The notes beneath the pieces were generated by a model, which made no database searches, was not told the origin of the DNA, and was given only the letters and a program-made list of their open reading frames with translations. Source: an uncultured Sutterella sp. (GTDB lineage: Bacteria; Pseudomonadota; Gammaproteobacteria; Burkholderiales; Burkholderiaceae_F). From it: DNA of 6,058 nt. Below, piece after piece: positions 1 through 6,004 of the stretch (position 1 is its first letter; each line of letters starts with the position of its first letter). Both the position numbers and the translations under genes were made by a program. Location of the stretch: positions 1 through 6,058 of the forward strand of contig USBS01000104.1 in NCBI GenBank assembly GCA_900552915.1. Reading direction: 5' to 3'.

Positions 1-54
1 AGCGCAACCTTGCCAAGGTTGAGGTCGCGAGTTCGAGACTCGTCTCCCGCTCCA
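1..54 (+). tRNA. tRNA-Gly (GCC anticodon), 3' part only
   Basis: This is the 3' two-thirds of a glycine tRNA; the 5' acceptor strand and most of the D arm lie before the window. The anticodon stem is CAACC (5-9) paired with GGTTG (17-21), and its loop TTGCCAA carries the anticodon GCC at 12-14. The T stem is GCGAG (27-31) with CTCGT (39-43), enclosing the loop TTCGAGA. The 3' acceptor strand CTCCCGC (44-50) is followed by discriminator T51 and an encoded CCA (52-54). GCC reads the glycine codons GGC and GGU. No clear hairpin terminator follows, only a pyrimidine-rich stretch at about 56-69. Confidence 0.93.
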
Positions 55-154
55 ATCTTTCTTTTTCCCAAACTGTTTCAAAGACAACGACGGCATTGCT
101 GCATCCGCATGCTTCGTGGGACAATGCGCTTGCCTTTTTTCATTGTCTTCGATC

Positions 155-1027
155 ATGTCGTCTGGACCTTCTTCATACCGCGGCCGCTTTGCCCCCTCAC
201 CTACCGGACCGCTGCATTTCGGAAGCCTTGTTTGTGCTCTGGCGTCCTATTTGGATGCGCGCGCGCACAACGGCGTCTGGCTTGTTCGCATCGAAGACAT
301 CGATCCTCCGCGCGACGTTCCCGGAGCCGACAAACAGATACTTGAAACGCTCGCACGCCTGGGCATGGTCTCAGACGAGCCCGTCGTATGGCAAAGCGAC
401 CGATACGATCTGTACGAAGCGGCTCTTGCCAAACTCACACAAAAAGGACTTGTGTACGGCTGTGCATGCTCTCGGCGCGAAATCGCAGCCGCACAAGCCG
501 AACTCGGACTTGCGCCACATGTTTATCCCGGCACCTGCCGCAACGGTACCAACGGAAGACCAGCTCGTGCTTTACGCCTTCGGACCGTTGATGAAACGAT
601 CGAATTCCGCGATCGACGCTGCGGTGTTTTTGCCGAAAACCTCGAGCAAGACGTGGGCGACTTCGTCATCCGGCGCGCCGACGGCCTTTGGGCCTACCAG
701 CTTGCGGTGGTGGTCGACGATGCCGATCAGGGCGTCAACAACGTCGTTCGCGGCGAAGACCTTCTCGACAATACCCCTCGTCAAATCTACCTGCAAAGGC
801 AGCTGGACATTCCGACGCCGCAATACTTCCATGTAGCACTCGCCGTTGACTCAAACGGCATGAAGCTATCCAAGCAGACGCACGCACCGGCAATAGACGC
901 CGAAGAGCCTCTGCCGCTTCTGCTGGCGGCAGCCCGCCATTTAGGATTAACCGGCATCGGTGCAAAAACGCCGCAAGCGTTTTACGCTGCGGCGCAGGAA
1001 ATTTGGGCGGAAAAATTCGTGTTCTGA
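155..1027 (+). CDS. gluQ: glutamyl-Q tRNA(Asp) synthetase (GluQRS)
   Basis: This paralogue of the glutamyl-tRNA synthetase catalytic domain activates glutamate and attaches it to the queuosine base in the anticodon of tRNA-Asp. It has no anticodon-binding domain. From the ATG at 155 it has 290 residues, close to the family's usual 290-310. The N-terminus carries the GRFAPSPTG motif with the HIGH-type signature HFGS (21-24), then RIEDIDPPR (45-53). A zinc site is visible as C103, C105, Y124 and C128, spaced much as in the E. coli enzyme. YQLAVVVDD (181-189) and the KMSKS-type loop KLSKQ (237-241) complete the active site. The frame stays open upstream to a GTG at 116, but the extra 13 residues precede the conserved start region and look unrelated to it. 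Neither start has a clear Shine-Dalgarno sequence, so the start is chosen by homology. It lies 100 bp after the tRNA gene and converges with the lipoprotein gene, with 4 bp between the stop codons. Confidence 0.93.
   Translation: MSSGPSSYRGRFAPSPTGPLHFGSLVCALASYLDARAHNGVWLVRIEDIDPPRDVPGADKQILETLARLGMVSDEPVVWQSDRYDLYEAALAKLTQKGLVYGCACSRREIAAAQAELGLAPHVYPGTCRNGTNGRPARALRLRTVDETIEFRDRRCGVFAENLEQDVGDFVIRRADGLWAYQLAVVVDDADQGVNNVVRGEDLLDNTPRQIYLQRQLDIPTPQYFHVALAVDSNGMKLSKQTHAPAIDAEEPLPLLLAAARHLGLTGIGAKTPQAFYAAAQEIWAEKFVF
964..994 (-). terminator. Rho-independent terminator for the lipoprotein transcript, inside gluQ
   Basis: Read on the minus strand, CGCCGCAGCG (994-985) and CGCTTGCGGCG (979-969) form a stem of ten base pairs with one bulged base, closed by the loop TAAAA (984-980). 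Five T's (968-964) follow at once. This is the standard layout of an intrinsic terminator. It begins 37 bp past the stop of the minus-strand lipoprotein gene. The same bases encode the last part of GluQRS (around KTPQAFYAAA), so it is embedded in the convergent gene. On the plus strand the hairpin is not followed by a T-run, so it should not stop gluQ transcription. Confidence 0.6.
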
Positions 1028-1031
1028 GGAT

Positions 1032-1484
1032 TTATTCCTTCCAAGGCACAGGGTGCGGAAAGATGCGGCCCAAAAGAGCGCGAATCAGCACCTTTTCGTC
1101 GTCGCCGGGCGTACCGAAGGTCGCCTCGGGCAGATGCTCCACGGCTTGCGCTTCGTAGCGGTTGCCGTGCACCAGCCGCGTATAAGAAAGCTTACCCTCG
1201 ACAATGCGGTCGCTCCAGCCGCCGGTCTTAAAGTCAAACTGCAGGCAACGCGAACAGTCCGCGTCGAATGTTCTAACCTCCCTCGGGTTAAACCCTTGCT
1301 CCTTGAGCGTCTGCAGAACAGTCAAACGCAACGATTCGTTGGCGTAAGGCGCAACGCTCACGCACACTTTTCGGTTCGGATTTTCCGCGAAACGGTACTC
1401 GTAAGGGCTGTGCCCTGCCATATTCTGGCAACCGGCAAGCACCAATGCCGCAGCAGGAATGAAAAGCTTGAAGATTGCGCGCAT
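1032..1484 (-). CDS. small lipoprotein of unknown function
   Basis: The product is a 150-residue predicted lipoprotein. A short lipoprotein signal runs over residues 1-18, with positive R2 and K6, a hydrophobic core, and a lipobox LAGC in which C19 would be lipidated. The next residues are Q and N, not Asp at +2, so outer-membrane sorting is expected under the E. coli rule. The mature part is about 130 residues, probably one small mixed fold, with C41 and a CSRC pair (C77, C80) that could form a disulphide. I do not recognise the family with certainty. The layout (an early CVSV strand, then a Cys-containing LQFDF strand and a W before a long strand) loosely recalls short Sbal_3080-type lipoproteins, which is only an impression. 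It lies 105 bp downstream of the HDAC-family gene on the same strand. It may be read through from that gene or have its own promoter: a TATCAT -10-like hexamer lies at 1527-1522 but lacks a good -35. No strong Shine-Dalgarno sequence is seen. Confidence 0.8.
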   Translation of the reverse strand: MRAIFKLFIPAAALVLAGCQNMAGHSPYEYRFAENPNRKVCVSVAPYANESLRLTVLQTLKEQGFNPREVRTFDADCSRCLQFDFKTGGWSDRIVEGKLSYTRLVHGNRYEAQAVEHLPEATFGTPGDDEKVLIRALLGRIFPHPVPWKE

Positions 1485-1549
1485 GCAGTTACTTAGAAGT
1501 GAAAAAACTTGACGAAGACGGATGATACACGCACCGAATTCGATTTCTG

Positions 1550-1559
1550 CGGCATGCCG
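1550..1559. repeat. 10-bp perfect palindrome CGGCATGCCG
   Basis: This perfect palindrome sits between the HDAC-family gene and the lipoprotein gene, 23 bp upstream (minus strand) of the TATCAT hexamer at 1527-1522. That puts it near where a -35 would lie. It is too short and lacks the T-run needed for a terminator. It could be an operator or chance, since a 10-bp palindrome is not rare. Confidence 0.2.
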
Positions 1560-1589
1560 TTTGAATTTACGTTCAGGCGATTCTTTGCC

Positions 1590-2525
1590 TTATGCCGCAC
1601 GCGTGAGCGTCGTGATATGCGCCACAGCGCTTCGGGCAAGACTTCGGATGTCGTAGCCCCCCTCGAGGATGCTCACAAGTCTGCCGCCGCACACCGCACG
1701 CGCCACTCTCATCAATTCCATCGTCATGAAGGAATAATCGAACTCGGTGAGCTTGAAGAGCGCCTGCTTTTCATCGCGGTGCGCATCGAATCCCGCGCTC
1801 ATCAGGATCAGCTCGGGCTTGAAATCGAGAATTTTCGGGATCCAAACTTCGTTGAGGACCTTCAGAACATCCATGCCGTCGGTGCCGTCGGGCATCGGCG
1901 CATTGACAATGTTGGAAGCCTGCGCGGGCTTGAGCCCGAAGGGAAATGCCGTTTCCTGGTAAAGGCTAAAAAGCGCAATGCGGTCATCGCCCTTGATGAT
2001 GTCTTCCGTACCGTCAGCCCGGTGCACATCGATATCGATAATGGCCACGCGCTTGAGACCCAGCACGTCAATCGCATGCAGCGCGGCGCACGCCACCGAA
2101 TTGATGAGGCAGAAGCCGTGGGCGAAGTTGCGCCCTGCGTGATGTCCGGGCGGGCGCACGCAGGCAAAGGCGTTGCGAAGCGTTCCGGAACAAACCTGAC
2201 GCACCGCTTCGATTGCCGCACCCGCGCTTTTGAGCGCAGCCTCAAAACTCAAGTGATTGATGAAGGTATCTTCGGAAATCTGCTTTTCTTCATGAGGCCC
2301 GAGCTCCCGACTCGTCTGTGAGAGTACTCGCACATAGTCCTCATCATGCGCACGAAGCACATCCTCGAGCGAAGCCGGAGCACTCGGCAGCACAGTAACG
2401 GCGCGCGTCAGCCCCATTGCGATCATGCGGTCTTCGATCGCATCGATTCGATCGGGCGACTCGGGCGAGTCGGGACCCTGCTGGTAACTGTGGCACAAAT
2501 CGTGAGTAAAAAAACCTGTCGGCAA
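1590..2525 (-). CDS. histone deacetylase family protein (zinc amidohydrolase)
   Basis: This 311-residue single-domain enzyme is of the arginase/deacetylase fold, the usual size for bacterial class II-like members. Family members remove acetyl groups from N-acetyl-lysine or acetylpolyamines, or act in acetoin metabolism; bacterial substrates are mostly unknown. Visible motifs are SPESPDRI (20-27), RAHDEDYV (58-65), the catalytic histidine pair in RPPGHHA (H128, H129), GFCLINSVA (137-145), zinc ligands D166 and H168, the third zinc ligand D247 in SAGFDAH, and the catalytic tyrosine Y291 in LEGGYD. The charge-relay aspartates D164 and D171 are present. The usual DVHHGNGT here reads DVHRADGT, an unusual change beside the metal site. 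No signal peptide is seen, so it is cytoplasmic. The start is a TTG, supported by AGGGA at 2537-2533 with a 7-base gap and by the typical family N-terminus. The gene is separated from the upstream permease by a terminator, so it is its own transcription unit, perhaps with the lipoprotein. Confidence 0.9.
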   Translation of the reverse strand: MPTGFFTHDLCHSYQQGPDSPESPDRIDAIEDRMIAMGLTRAVTVLPSAPASLEDVLRAHDEDYVRVLSQTSRELGPHEEKQISEDTFINHLSFEAALKSAGAAIEAVRQVCSGTLRNAFACVRPPGHHAGRNFAHGFCLINSVACAALHAIDVLGLKRVAIIDIDVHRADGTEDIIKGDDRIALFSLYQETAFPFGLKPAQASNIVNAPMPDGTDGMDVLKVLNEVWIPKILDFKPELILMSAGFDAHRDEKQALFKLTEFDYSFMTMELMRVARAVCGGRLVSILEGGYDIRSLARSAVAHITTLTRAA

Positions 2526-2532
2526 ACGAGTA

Positions 2533-2562
2533 TCCCTATTCCGGTTTTATTTTTTCATTGTA
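2533..2562 (-). promoter_or_regulatory. leader of the HDAC-family gene: Shine-Dalgarno and possible -10
   Basis: On the minus strand, AGGGA (2537-2533) lies 7 bases before the TTG start and supports that start choice. Further upstream, TACAAT (2562-2557) matches five of six bases of a sigma-70 -10 box and would give a leader of about 25 bases. No good -35 hexamer is found 16-18 bp before it, so the promoter part is weak. The rest of the gap up to the terminator (2563-2622) holds only a weak TTCGT/ACGAA stem (2596-2614). Confidence 0.4.
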
Positions 2563-2622
2563 AACAACATCATCTGCGCGAAGTATTGAGACAACTTCGT
2601 GAAACTGCAACGAAACTTAACG

Positions 2623-2660
2623 AAAAAGAGGCCCGTGCAATTCCCTGTGGGACACGGGCC
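2623..2660 (-). terminator. Rho-independent terminator of the nitrilase-permease operon
   Basis: Read on the minus strand, GGCCCGTG (2660-2653) pairs perfectly with CACGGGCC (2637-2630). Inside this an inner stem TCCC (2652-2649) pairs with GGGA (2645-2642) around a three-base loop, leaving a four-base bulge (2641-2638) on one side. After the outer stem comes TCTTTTT (2629-2623). It starts 34 bp past the permease stop. The T-run lies only on this side, so it acts on the minus strand and insulates the HDAC-family gene from the operon. Confidence 0.85.
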
Positions 2661-2694
2661 GGAAGAGCCAATGGATATTTGTTTTTAGAAAGTT

Positions 2695-3984
2695 CTAGGT
2701 CAGCGCCAAACCGGCAGTGATGATGCCGGCGACAATCATGCCGACTATGTGGTTGGGACGCTGGAACAGATTGGCTTTACGAAGGTCAGATCCTGGAACG
2801 ACGGGCGTCACGGTATTGAGACCGGACACCGGACCGCCGGTCAGGTAATACTGACCGATATTGCCGCCTGCGGCCGCCGCAACTGCCGTCGCCATCGGGT
2901 CCGCTCCGGCACTCATCACAAGCGTAACGAACGGAAGAATGATGGCCGCAGAACCGGTGTAGGACTGAGTAACAATGCCTGCAATCATCGCCACGACAAA
3001 CATAAGCGCGATCGGAGCGGTGTTGAGAATCGGTTCGAACCAGCCTTTGAGGGTTTCGATGACACCGACGTTATTGATGACGCCCGAAAGGAACAGGAAG
3101 ATGATGATGGCGGTAAACGGCACCGAGAGCATCTTCACGCCTTCAACCATATCGGCTTCGCTTTGCATCATCGGACGACGGGAAAGCGCGATCGTCAGAA
3201 GCGCTGCAACAAAGCAGACCACGAAAATCGGGATGCCTGTGGCGGCAAACACCAACAAAACGATGAAGGGAATGAATGCCTTAATAGAGCTGATGTTGTC
3301 GGTGTTTTCAAAGTCGTTCAGGATGCGTTCGATCTGTTCCTTGGAAAACCGGGAAACCTGTCCGCCTTCGGAAATGATTCGATGCTTCATGCGCCAGTAG
3401 GCAGCACCCATGATGGCAAAGGCCGACAACGCACCCCAGACGTTGAACATACCGAAGGAAATGCCCGTCAAAGCCAAAATGCCGAGTTCGGTGGGGTGCG
3501 CAAACCCTGCGCCGCATCCAAGGTTGTTGGCATGCTGCAGAGCACCGGCCGCTTCATCGGGCTTGACGCCGAGCTTGATGGCCGCGGGACCGGCAATGAC
3601 GCCCGTGATGGCAGCTTGCGTAAAGCCCACAAACATGCCGATGACACCGGCAACGAAAGCCGCTGCCGTGATGATGCCCGGACCGCCGCCGACGTAATTG
3701 CCGAACTTGATGACTTCTTTAATGATTACGGACAAGAAGCCGGAAGTCTTCATGATGCCGATGAAAAGCAGAATACCGGCCATATCGACCAGAACCGGGT
3801 TCAATCCGCCGATCAGAAGCGATTTGATGGAGACGCCTTCGGGGCTAGTCAGAGGGATGCCTCCGACCAAAGCAGCAATGGTGGCTCCGATCATCGCCGT
3901 CATGAACAGCGGCGTTCTGCCGATGATCATCAGAATCAAGGTTATGGCAATAATGACTTGCGCAATGATCAGATTCGTAGCCAT
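2695..3984 (-). CDS. multi-pass permease of the ion-transporter (GntP/CitMHS-like) superfamily
   Basis: This 429-residue inner-membrane protein has roughly ten to twelve hydrophobic segments (about 4-21, 25-42, 57-78, 103-131, 165-195, 235-268, 287-304, 322-340, 343-373, 411-428). A charged loop at 197-234 is probably cytoplasmic. The two halves look related: FTQAAITG (121-128) followed by the glycine-rich NLGCGAGFAHPTELG (154-168), and TQSYTGSAA (339-347) followed by GGNIGQYYLTGGPVSG (373-388). Such paired re-entrant segments fit superfamilies that move organic anions (gluconate, citrate, dicarboxylates) with protons or sodium. The exact family and substrate are not clear to me. ATG at 3984 has a very strong Shine-Dalgarno sequence, GGGAGGGA (3998-3991), 6 bases upstream. 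It starts 15 bp after the nitrilase stop and is surely co-transcribed with it. It may import a nitrile or cyano-acid, or export or take up the acid made from it. A terminator follows. Confidence 0.85.
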   Translation of the reverse strand: MATNLIIAQVIIAITLILMIIGRTPLFMTAMIGATIAALVGGIPLTSPEGVSIKSLLIGGLNPVLVDMAGILLFIGIMKTSGFLSVIIKEVIKFGNYVGGGPGIITAAAFVAGVIGMFVGFTQAAITGVIAGPAAIKLGVKPDEAAGALQHANNLGCGAGFAHPTELGILALTGISFGMFNVWGALSAFAIMGAAYWRMKHRIISEGGQVSRFSKEQIERILNDFENTDNISSIKAFIPFIVLLVFAATGIPIFVVCFVAALLTIALSRRPMMQSEADMVEGVKMLSVPFTAIIIFLFLSGVINNVGVIETLKGWFEPILNTAPIALMFVVAMIAGIVTQSYTGSAAIILPFVTLVMSAGADPMATAVAAAAGGNIGQYYLTGGPVSGLNTVTPVVPGSDLRKANLFQRPNHIVGMIVAGIITAGLALT

Positions 3985-3999
3985 AAAAAATCCCTCCCG

Positions 4000-4947
4000 T
4001 TATTCGTCCTCGCAACTGCAGCTGTCTTTGATCGCTTTCACGTTGAGCTTGGGACGGGTGTCGACTGTGAGACTGAAAATATCGGGACGAGCGTAGTGAC
4101 CGGAAACATCCAGGTCGTAGCGGGCACGAATGATTTCGTCGGTTTCGATTTCAGCAGTCAATAGGCCTTCTTCGTGGTAGTAGGGACCCGCGAGAACGTT
4201 GCCCTGAGGATCAATGATGACCGAGCCGCCGCGCATGAGTTCTGCCTTAGGATCCCAATGCGGAACTTCAATGCCGAGTTCCTCGGGCGGCGGAAGATAC
4301 TGGACGGCACACACCAGGAAGCAGCGTCCTTCATGCGCAATGTGCCGCATCGATGCCTGCCAGACATCCGTAACTGCAACCGTCGGCGCACAGTAGATTT
4401 CAAGATCCTGGTCATACATGTAGGCGCGCAGCAAAGGCATGTGGTTTTCCCAGCAAATGCAGGCACCGGCCTTGCCTGCCTTTGTCTGAACGACCGGCAG
4501 ATAGGCGCCGTCGCCCTGACCCCAAATCAGACGTTCGGCGGCCGTCGGCATCACCTTGCGATGCTTTCCGACAAGGCCTTTTTCCGGATCATAGAAAAAC
4601 GCGGCACAGTAGAGCGCATGCGGAGTTTGTTCAATGCAGCCGACAACAAGCGAAGCGCCGGTTCGAGCCGACAAACCGGCCAAAGCTTCGCTTTCGGGGC
4701 CGTCGTCGGTGATGGCATTCTTGAAGTAGTCGCAGAACTTGTCACGGCCTTCGTCCAGACGATAGCCCATATATGTCCCGAAGATTTCGCCCTTGGGATA
4801 CGAACCGAGCAAGGCCTCGGGCAATACGACGAGATCGGCGCCGCTTGCCTTGATCTTTTCTTCGTAAGACAAAATCTTTTCTAACGTGGCGGCTTTACCA
4901 CGCGAATCCGAACCCAACTGCAGTGCAGCAACAACATGCTTGCTCAT
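4000..4947 (-). CDS. nitrilase (carbon-nitrogen hydrolase, nitrilase branch)
   Basis: The enzyme splits a nitrile (R-CN) with water into a carboxylic acid and ammonia, using a cysteine thioimidate intermediate. It has 315 residues, normal for true nitrilases. The catalytic triad is complete: E44 in VVLPEALL, K131 in KHRKVMPT, and C165 in CICWENHMP. The sequence CWENHMPLLRAYMY (165-178) with EIYCAPT (183-189), ERLIWGQGDG (138-147) and the late GHYARPDIF (283-291) mark the nitrilase branch rather than amidases, carbamoylases or NAD synthetase domains. E138 fits the second conserved glutamate of the active site. The protein has no signal peptide and is probably a cytoplasmic spiral oligomer, as known relatives are. 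The tail ends CSCEDE, with C310 and C312. Start ATG 4947 has AAGGGAG (4960-4954) 6 bases upstream. It is the first gene of an operon with the permease and is divergent from a LysR regulator, so it is probably induced by its substrate or product. Aliphatic, aryl, arylaceto and beta-cyanoalanine substrates are all possible. Confidence 0.92.
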   Translation of the reverse strand: MSKHVVAALQLGSDSRGKAATLEKILSYEEKIKASGADLVVLPEALLGSYPKGEIFGTYMGYRLDEGRDKFCDYFKNAITDDGPESEALAGLSARTGASLVVGCIEQTPHALYCAAFFYDPEKGLVGKHRKVMPTAAERLIWGQGDGAYLPVVQTKAGKAGACICWENHMPLLRAYMYDQDLEIYCAPTVAVTDVWQASMRHIAHEGRCFLVCAVQYLPPPEELGIEVPHWDPKAELMRGGSVIIDPQGNVLAGPYYHEEGLLTAEIETDEIIRARYDLDVSGHYARPDIFSLTVDTRPKLNVKAIKDSCSCEDE

Positions 4948-4959
4948 AAAACACTCCCT

Positions 4960-4988
4960 TTGAAAACAAGTAGATAGGAGACTCTTAT
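4960..4988 (+). promoter_or_regulatory. possible lysR promoter
   Basis: TTGAAA (4960-4965) matches five of six -35 bases. After a 17-bp spacer comes TCTTAT (4983-4988), a four-of-six -10. Transcription would start near 4995 and leave a leader of about 53 bases. The -10 lies inside the candidate LysR operator (4974-4988), which would allow autorepression. A second -10-like hexamer, TATTAT (4995-5000), has no matching -35. On the other strand AATAAT (5001-4996) is a -10-like hexamer for the nitrilase, again with a poor -35, as is common for LysR-activated promoters. Confidence 0.35.
4974..4988. promoter_or_regulatory. candidate LysR-type operator (T-N11-A dyad)
   Basis: ATAGGAG-A-CTCTTAT is an inverted repeat with seven-base arms, six of which pair, around a central A at 4981. 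T4975 and A4987 form the T-N11-A core typical of LysR-family binding sites. It lies in the 100-bp divergent gap, 26 bp before the nitrilase ATG and 59 bp before the lysR ATG. A second, weaker dyad, AGTG-ATGC-CACT (5004-5015), is centred about 28 bp away, a spacing that would suit a two-site LysR tetramer. The assignment rests on pattern and position only. Confidence 0.5.
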
Positions 4989-5047
4989 GAGGGCTATTAT
5001 TGAAGTGATGCCACTGCTACGAACAGAGCGAAAGAGGAGAATCTGAT

Positions 5048-5956
5048 ATGAATATTTCTTCTATCGATAGTCTCAATTTGAACGCTTTGCGTATTCTGGA
5101 AGCCGTATTTGAGGAAGGAAGCGCTTCGCGCGCCGCCATTCGCCTGAATATGACGCAATCGGCCGTCTCGGCAGGAATTCGGCAATTGCGCCGAATTTAC
5201 AGTGATCCGCTTTTTGTTCGGACCGGACGCGGATTGAGGCCCACTTTGTTCTGTCAGCAGATCTTTCCTTTCGCTTCCGAGTCGCTTAACCAAGCAAGAA
5301 AAACGCTGGAGCTTTTTTCAGGACGAAAAGGACTTTTTGAGGGCCGCACCATCACGGTGGGCATGTCGGATGACTTCGAGATCGCCCTTGGTCCCAAGAT
5401 GGTTGAAATGGCCAAAACGCTGGTGCCGGGCGGACGCCTGCGTTTCCGGCAAACCAACTCTCAAATGGTCACGGAGATGTTGGTTTCCAGGGATATCGAC
5501 TTGTCTATTACAGCCGGCGGCATTTCCAACGACATCCTTCAACACGAATCCGTCGGCTCCGGCACCTACGGTTGCCTTGTGGATCCGGCTAGTTACAAGG
5601 CACCTTTCGACTTGGAAAACTATGTGCATCACGAGCACATTCTGGTTGGGTACGGAGGCTTCTACGGCGTCGTTGACGAAGTACTCGGCCGACGAGGCTA
5701 CAAACGCTTTATCCGAGTTTCTACAAGTCACTTTGCCGCTGTTCCTTACTTTCTGAAAGGAACCGATTCGATCATTACGATGCCTCGACACGCTGCCAAG
5801 AGCATTGCCGAAATTACACCGCTCGAATTTCACGAGTGTCCGATCGCCTACCCGGTCTATCCTGTGGAACTCGGCTTCAGACGATCCGCTGAAAAAGACC
5901 CGATTCTGCGCAAGATCGTTGCAACACTGCGGCGACATCTTTCGCTACTGCTGTAA
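5048..5956 (+). CDS. LysR-type transcriptional regulator, divergent from the nitrilase
   Basis: The product is a 302-residue DNA-binding regulator of the usual LysR length. The N-terminal winged helix-turn-helix spans about 10-67: LNALRILEAV, then SRAAIRLNMTQSAVSAGIRQL (28-48), with the recognition helix near 36-47, then DPLFVRTGRGLRPT (53-66). This last motif is typical of the NodD/NahR/LinR-like branch, many members of which respond to aromatic or organic acids. The effector-binding domain runs from about 95 to 295, beginning RTITVGMSDDFE. ATG 5048 is supported by AGGAGA (5035-5040), 7 bases upstream. The gene is transcribed away from the nitrilase-permease operon, the classic arrangement in which a LysR protein controls its divergent neighbour and itself. 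The inferred ligand is the nitrile, the derived acid, or a related metabolite. A hairpin terminator follows directly. Confidence 0.92.
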   Translation: MNISSIDSLNLNALRILEAVFEEGSASRAAIRLNMTQSAVSAGIRQLRRIYSDPLFVRTGRGLRPTLFCQQIFPFASESLNQARKTLELFSGRKGLFEGRTITVGMSDDFEIALGPKMVEMAKTLVPGGRLRFRQTNSQMVTEMLVSRDIDLSITAGGISNDILQHESVGSGTYGCLVDPASYKAPFDLENYVHHEHILVGYGGFYGVVDEVLGRRGYKRFIRVSTSHFAAVPYFLKGTDSIITMPRHAAKSIAEITPLEFHECPIAYPVYPVELGFRRSAEKDPILRKIVATLRRHLSLLL

Positions 5957-5960
5957 TCGG

Positions 5961-6004
5961 AAAAAAACGCACCTGCGATCAAACACGAAGGTGCGTCCTC
6001 TTTT
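5961..6004. terminator. bidirectional Rho-independent terminator after lysR
   Basis: ACGCACCT (5967-5974) pairs perfectly with AGGTGCGT (5989-5996) around a 14-base loop. On the plus strand the stem is followed by CCTCTTTT (5997-6004), a modest T-run suited to ending lysR 10 bp after its stop. On the minus strand the stem runs straight into seven T's (5967-5961), which is stronger. That asymmetry suggests that it also ends a minus-strand gene coming from the right. Confidence 0.82.

Noticed and set aside
116..154. GTG at 116 as the gluQ start
   Set aside because: It would add 13 residues not expected before the family's usual N-terminus. No Shine-Dalgarno sequence supports it, although the ATG at 155 also lacks a good one.
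1575..1590. AGGC/GCCT hairpin just after the HDAC-family stop as a terminator
   Set aside because: It has only four base pairs and no T-run on the minus strand.
1509..2321. 270-codon plus-strand frame across the HDAC-family gene
   Set aside because: It mirrors a gene whose catalytic motifs are clear on the minus strand, and its own product resembles no family.
2686..2697. TAGAA-AG-TTCTA inverted repeat over the permease stop codon
   Set aside because: The stem is five weak pairs with a two-base loop and is not followed by T's on the minus strand. A much better terminator lies just downstream.
2749..4164. Long open frame of 471 codons on the plus strand across the permease gene
   Set aside because: It is antisense to the permease and runs into the nitrilase end. 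Its product is rich in His, Asp, Arg and Asn with no recognisable motif. The minus-strand frame has membrane segments, a strong Shine-Dalgarno sequence and a terminator.
4174..4884. 236-codon plus-strand frame across the nitrilase
   Set aside because: It is antisense to an enzyme with a complete catalytic triad and has no motif of its own.
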